A DNA stretch of 5,522 nt from an uncultured Atopobiaceae bacterium. GTDB taxonomy: Bacteria > Actinomycetota > Coriobacteriia > Coriobacteriales > Atopobiaceae. The notes under the pieces are model-generated. The model made no database searches. It was not told the origin of the DNA and saw nothing but the letters and a program-made list of their open reading frames with translations. A program made the position numbers and the translations under genes. Below are positions 1 through 4,181 of this stretch, piece by piece; position 1 is the stretch's first letter, and every line of letters starts with the position of its first letter. The DNA lies in assembly GCA_947581665.1 (NCBI GenBank), contig CANPVI010000109.1, positions 1 to 5,522 on the forward strand, written 5' to 3'.

Positions 1-147
1 GACGGGAAAGCCCGCCTCGATGACGTCCACGCCGAGGTTCACCAGCTCCTCTGCGACGAGGAGCTTCTCGGCGGTGTTCATGGAGGCGCCGGGCGACTGC
101 TCGCCGTCGCGGAGCGTGGTGTCGAAGATGGCGATGGATCGGGTCAT
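1..147 (-). CDS. leuA: 2-isopropylmalate synthase, N-terminal 49 codons (partial, runs off the left edge)
   Basis: Known role of the family: condenses acetyl-CoA with 2-oxoisovalerate to give 2-isopropylmalate, the first committed step of leucine synthesis in the cytoplasm. Seen: translation of the minus strand from the ATG at 147 opens with MTRSIAIFDTTLRDGEQSPG, the signature that begins the TIM-barrel catalytic domain of the HMGL-like/DRE-TIM family. In that family the Arg and Asp of LRDGEQ (residues 13 and 14) are the catalytic arginine and a divalent-metal ligand. It continues with an LeuA-like segment ending in DVIEAGFPV at the window edge. The start is fixed by an AAGGAG ribosome site six bases upstream, which lies inside the end of the nitroreductase gene. 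Only 3 nt separate the two genes. Homocitrate and citramalate synthases share the motif; the SPGASMNTAEK run and short N-terminus favour isopropylmalate synthase, but 49 residues cannot exclude the relatives. Confidence 0.85.
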   Translation of the reverse strand, partial: MTRSIAIFDTTLRDGEQSPGASMNTAEKLLVAEELVNLGVDVIEAGFPV

Positions 148-150
148 GGT

Positions 151-783
151 TCACTCCTTGCCCTGGATGAGCACTTCGGCGAGGGTGCGCTTCGGCACGT
201 GGTGCACGCCGTCCGGGCCGCGCCAGTATGTGAGGCTCGCACCGGGTTGCGCCGACTCGAGGACGCAGGTCTCCGCGGGCACCCCGAGCGCGAGGACGAG
301 AAGCGCGGTCATGCCCTCGGCGCCCTCGCCCACCACGTCGGCGACGACGCGCGGATCGAAGCTCGCGAGCATGCAGAGCCCGGCTCCCGCCTCCACCGCG
401 GCGAGGGCGATCGTCTGGGCGGCGATGCCGCAATCGCACCAGGTGAAGTTGCCGGGCTCACCCTCGGAGAAGATGACGAGGTAGCCGCTTGGGCGCTCGC
501 CCTCTGAAGGCCCGTCCCAACCCTTCAGCGCGGCCGCCCAGCGAAGGCCACCGAAAAGCTCGGCGCGGTCCTCGGCCTCGTCCACGATCGCGTAGCGAAG
601 CGGCTGGCGGTTCGCGGCCGACGCCACTTTGCGCGCGATGTCCACGAGCGCGAGGAGGAAGCCGCGCCCAAGCGATTCGCGCTCGTTGAAGCGGCGATAG
701 CTCCTGCAGGAGCGCACGGTGTCCTCGAAGTCCAAGAGCCCAAACGAGAGCTTCGCCTCGCGAAGCAGCTCCCTGTCCCCCAT
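151..783 (-). CDS. Nitroreductase-family FMN-dependent oxidoreductase (210 aa)
   Basis: Family role: flavoproteins of this fold use NAD(P)H to reduce nitro compounds, quinones or other acceptors; the substrate here is unknown. Seen: the FMN-phosphate motif RSYRRF at residues 27-32, SAANRQPLRY at 55-64 (the SAxNxQP flavin-contacting block), a central WCDCGIAAQTIALAA segment at 115-129 with the conserved helix following Asp-x-Gly, an ALGVP turn near 165-169, and a C-terminal GPDGVHHVPKR stretch common in small anaerobe nitroreductases. Length is normal for the family, with no signal peptide or membrane segment. The reading frame stays open to 897, but the ATG at 783 has AGGAGG four bases upstream, and the longer version adds a basic, low-complexity leader across the divergent intergenic region, so 783 is preferred. 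It sits 3 nt before leuA in an evident operon. Cysteines at 116 and 118 beside the flavin segment are noteworthy but their role is unknown. Confidence 0.88.
   Translation of the reverse strand: MGDRELLREAKLSFGLLDFEDTVRSCRSYRRFNERESLGRGFLLALVDIARKVASAANRQPLRYAIVDEAEDRAELFGGLRWAAALKGWDGPSEGERPSGYLVIFSEGEPGNFTWCDCGIAAQTIALAAVEAGAGLCMLASFDPRVVADVVGEGAEGMTALLVLALGVPAETCVLESAQPGASLTYWRGPDGVHHVPKRTLAEVLIQGKE
154..159 (-). promoter_or_regulatory. Ribosome binding site of leuA, overlapping the end of the upstream gene
   Basis: On the minus strand AAGGAG lies six bases before the leuA ATG and immediately before the TGA stop (153-151) of the nitroreductase gene. A ribosome finishing the upstream gene covers this site, so translational coupling is likely (inference). 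Confidence 0.8.
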
Positions 784-787
784 CGCC

Positions 788-793
788 CCTCCT
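788..793 (-). promoter_or_regulatory. Ribosome binding site of the nitroreductase gene
   Basis: AGGAGG on the minus strand, four bases before the ATG at 783. It decides the start against the in-frame extension that reaches 897. The surrounding string AGAGGAGGGG is the strongest Shine-Dalgarno match in the window. Confidence 0.75.
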
Positions 794-836
794 CTGCATC
801 CGCACGCGGCGCGCTTCTCGATCTGCGCGTATTCCG

Positions 837-845
837 TGCTAGATT
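837..845 (+). promoter_or_regulatory. Putative extended -10 promoter for the TPR gene
   Basis: TGCTAGATT fits the extended -10 pattern TGnTAnnnT and is in the least GC-rich patch of this intergenic region. No clear TTGACA-like -35 is present 16-19 bases upstream, which is tolerable for extended -10 promoters. Initiation would fall near 850-853, giving a leader of about 80 bases. It would also place an alternative GTG start at 846 at or before the transcript start, supporting the ATG at 930. Confidence 0.35.
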
Positions 846-917
846 GTGGTGAAAGTCTACTCCTCGCTCTCGCCGATCGCGCCCATCCGAAAGCCATGTG
901 GGCTCGAAAGGTTGGGT

Positions 918-923
918 AGGAAG
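918..923 (+). promoter_or_regulatory. Ribosome binding site of the TPR gene
   Basis: AGGAAG lies six bases before the ATG at 930. The alternative in-frame GTG at 846 has no purine-rich tract in front of it, so this site decides the start. Confidence 0.65.
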
Positions 924-929
924 TACCGC

Positions 930-3275
930 ATGGAAGCGCAGACCCTCATAACCCTCTCAAGAGCCGCGCGGCTCACGCGCCTCTTGCCGCTGCCGGGGCA
1001 AGACCCCGCGCGCGTCTATGGTGTCGTGAGCGACGGGCTTCCGCAGCCGCCAAACGGGCTTGGTTACGTGGTGGAAATCGTGGACTACCGCACGGTGCGC
1101 GTGCGGGCGTGGATTCGCGTGGGCATGAGCCTCTGGGCCTGCGACGCGCCGCTTTCCGAAGAGCCCCTTCGGGAGGCCGACCTCACGTTCCTTCGCGACG
1201 GCTCCTCGACCAACACCGGCGTGGTGAGGCTCGCGCGCTCGGGCTCGATGGACGTGGCGCGCTGGAGCACGAGCGAGCGCGAGGTGCGCTATGCGCTCGA
1301 GCTCTCCGAGCGCATGATCGGACCCTACGCGAAGCCGCGCCCGAGCCTGGCGGTGCGCACGCTCGCGGCGCTCTCCTGGGTGGCGCTCGTGGAGGTGGGC
1401 TCGGCCTTCGTGGACGCCTTCACCATCACCGACGCCCTCACGCTCCTCTCCCGAGAGGCGCTCCCCGACGCGCTCGACCTCATCGCGAGGAGGGCCGAGG
1501 ACGATCCGCACCTCGCGCGCCTCGCCCAATCGCTCAAAGCCGCCGGCGCGGGCGACGTGCGCCGCATTTGCGCGGCTCACGGCGTGGAGGGGATCTACCT
1601 CCACACCACGCATCTCTTCTGGATCCGCTTCGACGAGGGCGCGCTGGGCCCCGAGGACACCGCGTGCCTCCATGCGGTGGAGGCGGCCATCAACCGCGCA
1701 ATCCTCGCCATCTCCTGGATCCTCGACCGCGATCTCGGCGCCGAGGCGCTCACCGACGCGCTTTGGGAGAGGGCCGAGCGCGAGGCGGTCCTCGGCATCG
1801 TCTCGCAGGCGCCGCCGCTCTTCGACACGCAAGGCGAGGGCAATCCCCGTCGCTCGATCTACGGCACCACCTGCGAGCGCGGGGGCGAATGGGATCTTCG
1901 CACGCGGATCGCGCGGATGATGGAGGCGCTTCGCCTGCCCACGCGCGTGCCCGGACGCTTCGACTGCGACGCGCACCGTGGCGTGGTGGCCTTCGAGCTC
2001 GGCGTCCCCGGCGCGCGCATGCTCGGGAGGACACCGGGCAGCGAGGCCGCGAAACGCCTGCGCAGGGCCTATGCCGAGCGCCTTGCGCTCGTCTTTTGCG
2101 CGATGGGGTTCGGCGCCTCCGTGGGCGTCACCCGCGTGCGGGTGAGCTGCTTCGAGGACGACTTCGATGGAGCCCCCTACCTCGGCCTCGACCTTTCCCG
2201 CGTGGACTTCGCCGCGGGCATCCTGCCCGTCCTGCGCACTGCGGAGGAGGACGCCCTCGAGGCGGAGGTCGACTCCCTCCTCGAGGCCCAGGAGCGCGCG
2301 GGCGCCCTTCGCCACGGGAGCTCCGCACTCGAGTTCGAGGCGCTCGACCTCGACGAGCGCCATGGCGAGCGCGCCATCGATTCCCGCCCGCTCCCGCAAC
2401 CGCTCGCCGATTTCCTTCGCGCCGACGTGGTGAGCGATCTCTACGTCTACGGCACCACGAACGATCCCCTCATCGCCGAGGTCACCCGCATCCTCGACGA
2501 GAACCACGATTCGGCGCTCATGGCCGTGATGGAGCTCGAGGGCCTTCTCGCGAGGATCGATCAGGAACAGGAGGACGGGCGCCAACCGCTCTACTGCTCG
2601 AGCGGCTCGGATCGCCTCGTCGTCGCCCTCTCGGGAAGCGCCCCCTCGACGCGCTACGCGCCCGTGCGCGACGTCACGTACGCCACGAAGCTCCAGCTCG
2701 CGCGCCTCTACCTCGAGCTCGGCGATGCGCTCCGCGCCCTCGAGGCGGCCGAGGAGTGCGTGCGCCTCGCCCCCACCTCGCCCGCGTCGCACATCACCCT
2801 CGCCGACATCTACTCCCGGCTCGACCGCTACGACGAGGCCGCCCATTCGCTCATCCGCTCCCTCGGGCTCTCCCTCACGCCCTCCGAGGCCTCCTACGTG
2901 TTCTATCGCCTCGCGTTCGCGCTGTGGAAGACCGACCGCACGCAAGCCGCGGAAGCCGCCTACACGCTCGCCGTGGACGACCCGATCGTGGGCAACCAGG
3001 CGATGATGGAGCTCGCGGAACTGCGTGTCACCTGCGGTTTTTCGGGCGAGTATTCCAAGCCCGCCGCCCGCGTGATCCTCGAGACGGAGGGCATCCCCAT
3101 CCCGCTTTCCATGGAGTTCATGCAGACGCTCGGCAAGGCGGTCGTGGGCCTCACGGACGCGGGCGTCTTCGACCCCACGTGGCAGGGGCTTCGCACGCTC
3201 ATCCCCGAGCTCGGGGGCGACGATCTTGCGAATCTCATCCATTCGTTGAAAGAAGGCGTCCCGAGGACGCCGTGA
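930..3275 (+). CDS. Tetratricopeptide-repeat protein of unknown function (781 aa)
   Basis: I do not recognise the protein as a whole. Seen: residues ~29-70 look beta-rich (GYVVEIVDYRTVRVRAWIRV), residues ~118-545 are mixed and largely helical with many charged residues, and the C-terminus holds three consecutive 34-residue TPR units at about 585-618, 619-652 and 653-686. These show the usual spacing of small and aromatic positions: LARLYLELGDALRALEAAEE, LADIYSRLDRYDEAAHSLIR, RLAFALWKTDRTQAAEAAYT. TPRs normally bind peptides or partner proteins. No signal peptide, clear membrane helix, Walker motif, helix-turn-helix or kinase motif is visible, so a cytoplasmic scaffold or sensor is the most that can be inferred. 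The ATG at 930 is chosen for its AGGAAG site; a GTG at 846 would add 28 residues. It is divergent from the nitroreductase gene and 151 bp upstream of mscL, so probably a single-gene transcript. The strong C/G bias at third codon positions supports this frame over the two long overlapping open frames. Confidence 0.85.
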   Translation: MEAQTLITLSRAARLTRLLPLPGQDPARVYGVVSDGLPQPPNGLGYVVEIVDYRTVRVRAWIRVGMSLWACDAPLSEEPLREADLTFLRDGSSTNTGVVRLARSGSMDVARWSTSEREVRYALELSERMIGPYAKPRPSLAVRTLAALSWVALVEVGSAFVDAFTITDALTLLSREALPDALDLIARRAEDDPHLARLAQSLKAAGAGDVRRICAAHGVEGIYLHTTHLFWIRFDEGALGPEDTACLHAVEAAINRAILAISWILDRDLGAEALTDALWERAEREAVLGIVSQAPPLFDTQGEGNPRRSIYGTTCERGGEWDLRTRIARMMEALRLPTRVPGRFDCDAHRGVVAFELGVPGARMLGRTPGSEAAKRLRRAYAERLALVFCAMGFGASVGVTRVRVSCFEDDFDGAPYLGLDLSRVDFAAGILPVLRTAEEDALEAEVDSLLEAQERAGALRHGSSALEFEALDLDERHGERAIDSRPLPQPLADFLRADVVSDLYVYGTTNDPLIAEVTRILDENHDSALMAVMELEGLLARIDQEQEDGRQPLYCSSGSDRLVVALSGSAPSTRYAPVRDVTYATKLQLARLYLELGDALRALEAAEECVRLAPTSPASHITLADIYSRLDRYDEAAHSLIRSLGLSLTPSEASYVFYRLAFALWKTDRTQAAEAAYTLAVDDPIVGNQAMMELAELRVTCGFSGEYSKPAARVILETEGIPIPLSMEFMQTLGKAVVGLTDAGVFDPTWQGLRTLIPELGGDDLANLIHSLKEGVPRTP

Positions 3276-3276
3276 G

Positions 3277-3292
3277 CGGCACGGTTCTGCCG
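3277..3292 (+). terminator. Weak hairpin just after the TPR gene, possible terminator
   Basis: CGGCA (3277-3281) pairs with TGCCG (3288-3292) around a six-base loop, starting two bases after the stop codon and followed by GCTCTTTCCC. The stem is only five pairs and the pyrimidine tract has few T residues, so termination here is doubtful. Confidence 0.3.
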
Positions 3293-3414
3293 GCTCTTTC
3301 CCGATCCTCTATCCTCGGATTCGCGGGCGACGCTCGCGCCCGCGTCCACCTGAGACGTGGCCTGTGGGAACTGGCTGCCCCAAGCGCATGCCGGGACCTC
3401 GGCCCCACGAGGAG

Positions 3415-3420
3415 AAGAGG
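3415..3420 (+). promoter_or_regulatory. Ribosome binding site of mscL, supporting the GTG start
   Basis: The purine tract GAGGAGAAGAGG ends at 3420. Its AAGAGG is six bases before GTG at 3427. The in-frame ATG at 3364 has no comparable site and would place this tract inside the coding sequence, so GTG is the better start. Confidence 0.7.
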
Positions 3421-3426
3421 TTTTCT

Positions 3427-3849
3427 GTGGCAGACAAGAAAGGCTTCGTAACGGAGTTCAAGGAATTCATCTCGCGCGGAAGCGTCATCGATCTCGCCGT
3501 CGGCGTCATCATCGGCGGCGCGTTCCAGCAAATCGTGAACTCGCTCGTGAACGACGTCGTCATGCCCCTCATCGGCATCATCCTCGGCGGCCTCGACTTC
3601 ACCCAGCTCTCGTTCGGCTTCATGGGCGCGCAGATCATGTACGGCAACTTCATCCAGGCGTGCATCAACTTCTTCATCTTGGCCGTCGTCATCTTCTGCA
3701 TCGTGAAGGCCATCAACACGGCCCACGACGCGATGGAGGCCAAGCTGAAGCACGAGGCCGAAGAAGGGGCCGCAGAAGAGGCGCCCGAGCCCTCAGAGGA
3801 GGTCAAGCTCCTCACCGAGATCCGCGACGCCCTCCTCGATCGCGAGTAA
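3427..3849 (+). CDS. mscL: Large-conductance mechanosensitive channel MscL (140 aa)
   Basis: Family role: a homopentameric inner-membrane pore that opens under high membrane tension and releases small solutes, protecting the cell from lysis on sudden dilution. Seen, numbered from the GTG start: an amphipathic N-terminal helix (FVTEFKEFISRGSVIDLAVG, 7-26), with the family signature running into TM1 (about 19-48, ending NDVVMPLIG), a short periplasmic loop (~56-72), TM2 (YGNFIQACINFFILAVVIF, about 72-90, continuing to Asn97), then a charged acidic linker (~105-123) and the C-terminal bundle helix EEVKLLTEIRDALL (~124-137). Glycines and small residues of the TM1 constriction (GVIIGGAF, 26-33) are kept. 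Length fits the family (about 130-150). The start is GTG, backed by an AAGAGG site six bases upstream; an ATG 63 bases earlier would add an unlikely proline-rich, charged leader. Intact and ordinary. Confidence 0.95.
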   Translation: MADKKGFVTEFKEFISRGSVIDLAVGVIIGGAFQQIVNSLVNDVVMPLIGIILGGLDFTQLSFGFMGAQIMYGNFIQACINFFILAVVIFCIVKAINTAHDAMEAKLKHEAEEGAAEEAPEPSEEVKLLTEIRDALLDRE

Positions 3850-3884
3850 GGAGATGGGCAATAAAGCTCTTTCCTAATTGATTT

Positions 3885-3943
3885 CGTCGAGGAGGGGCGT
3901 TTACGGTGCAACGGAGCTGCGCGGTAAACGCCCCTCCTCGACG
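3885..3943. repeat. Perfect 20-bp inverted repeat with 19-base loop
   Basis: The arm at 3885-3904 (begins CGTCGAGGAG, ends TTTAC) is the exact reverse complement of 3924-3943. The loop at 3905-3923 has a further three-pair stem (GCA 3908-3910 with TGC 3918-3920). It begins 36 bases after the mscL stop, so it may end or stabilise the mscL transcript. There is no T-run on either side, in either direction, so it is not a textbook intrinsic terminator. A dispersed palindromic element is the alternative. Confidence 0.85.
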
Positions 3944-4004
3944 CGAGTGGAGAATCGCCGGCCTTTGCGCGAGGCACGGAGGCTGGCTCTGTTTTGACTC
4001 AGCC

Positions 4005-4061
4005 CGAACGGGCCCGCTTGCCGCGCACGCCTTCGGCGCACACCGCAAGCGGGTTCGTTCG
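4005..4061. repeat. Seventeen-pair imperfect inverted repeat (two G-T pairs)
   Basis: Bases 4005-4021 (CGAACGGGCCCGCTTGC) pair with 4045-4061 (GCAAGCGGGTTCGTTCG): nine contiguous Watson-Crick pairs, two G-T pairs, then six more Watson-Crick pairs. The 23-base loop contains a small inner stem (4028-4031 with 4035-4038). As RNA this would be very stable. It lies about 120 bases before nifJ. Confidence 0.7.
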
Positions 4062-4122
4062 AGCAACCAAGGAATGACGCCGCGCACGCTTCGCTGAGCA
4101 CCGCAAGCGGGTTCGTCCGGGC
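4020..4122. repeat. Two-copy imperfect direct repeat of about 45 bp
   Basis: Copy 1 is 4020-4064 and copy 2 is 4079-4122. They share an identical 11-base block (4020-4030 and 4079-4089, GCCGCGCACGC) and an identical 18-base block (4041-4058 and 4099-4116, containing CCGCAAGCGGGTTCG), with a diverged middle that differs by one base in length. Copy 1's distal half is also the right arm of the 17-bp stem. Confidence 0.75.
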
Positions 4123-4131
4123 GAAAGGGGC

Positions 4132-4166
4132 ATGTACGGGTACATACCGAGAGGTTCGAACGTACG
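4132..4166. promoter_or_regulatory. Cluster of three short palindromes upstream of nifJ, candidate operator
   Basis: ATGTAC-GG-GTACAT (4132-4145) is a perfect 6+6 inverted repeat. It is followed by GTTCGAAC (4154-4161) and CGTACG (4161-4166). They sit 16-50 bases before the nifJ start, where a repressor or activator could act. I cannot assign them to a known regulator, and no clear -35/-10 pair accompanies them; TACATA at 4141-4146 is a poor -10 candidate. Confidence 0.35.
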
Positions 4167-4169
4167 GCG

Positions 4170-4174
4170 AAAGG
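4170..4174 (+). promoter_or_regulatory. Ribosome binding site of nifJ
   Basis: AAAGG lies seven bases before the ATG at 4182. The next in-frame ATG (4263) is preceded by GACGCGCC with no purine tract, so this site supports the upstream start. Confidence 0.55.
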
Positions 4175-4181
4175 CACCCCC

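Larger units (their letters stand above)
784..929. other. Divergent intergenic region between the nitroreductase and TPR genes
   Basis: These 146 bases separate two start codons on opposite strands, so promoters for both directions should lie here. The rightward strand has one good -10-like element (listed separately). I see no convincing leftward -10/-35 pair and no extended inverted repeat that would suggest a shared operator. Confidence 0.6.
3276..3426 (+). other. Intergenic region and leader upstream of mscL
   Basis: This 151-base gap presumably holds the mscL promoter. A TATCCT at 3310-3315 resembles a -10 element but lacks a well-spaced -35. Just downstream, an eight-pair all-GC stem (3322-3329 with 3337-3344, seven-base loop) would lie in the leader of a transcript starting there. 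No T-run follows it, so it is not a standard terminator. Confidence 0.4.
3850..4181. other. Gene-free, structure-rich region between mscL and nifJ
   Basis: A 332-base stretch without a credible gene. In order it holds: an AT-richer patch (about 3860-3884), a perfect 20-bp inverted repeat, a stretch with no obvious structure (3944-4004), a 17-bp stem with two G-T pairs, a second diverged copy of the stem's distal half, and three small palindromes just before the nifJ ribosome site. Short open frames on either strand here are caused by the GC-rich repeats and have no recognisable product or ribosome site. Confidence 0.7.

Noticed and set aside
784..897. N-terminal extension of the nitroreductase to 897
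   Set aside because: A strong AGGAGG site precedes the ATG at 783, and the extension has no family similarity and would overlap the divergent promoter region.
957..3242. A 761-codon open frame on the minus strand across the TPR gene
   Set aside because: Its translation is low-complexity (rich in Arg, Gly, Glu, His and Ala), without domain motifs, and it lies directly antisense to a frame with proper TPR units. Long antisense frames are expected where third positions are nearly all G or C.
3364..3426. mscL start at the ATG at 3364
   Set aside because: It would add 21 residues rich in Pro, Gly and charged residues not expected in MscL, and would bury the good ribosome site at 3415-3420 inside the gene.
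1109..3451. A 780-codon open frame in a second plus-strand frame over the TPR gene and into the mscL leader
   Set aside because: The product is dominated by Arg, Pro, Gly and Ala with no recognisable fold, and it ends inside mscL in the wrong frame. It is a composition shadow.
3994..4022. TTGACT at 3994-3999 as a -35 promoter element for nifJ
   Set aside because: The position 17 bases downstream (4017-4022, CTTGCC) bears no resemblance to a -10 element.
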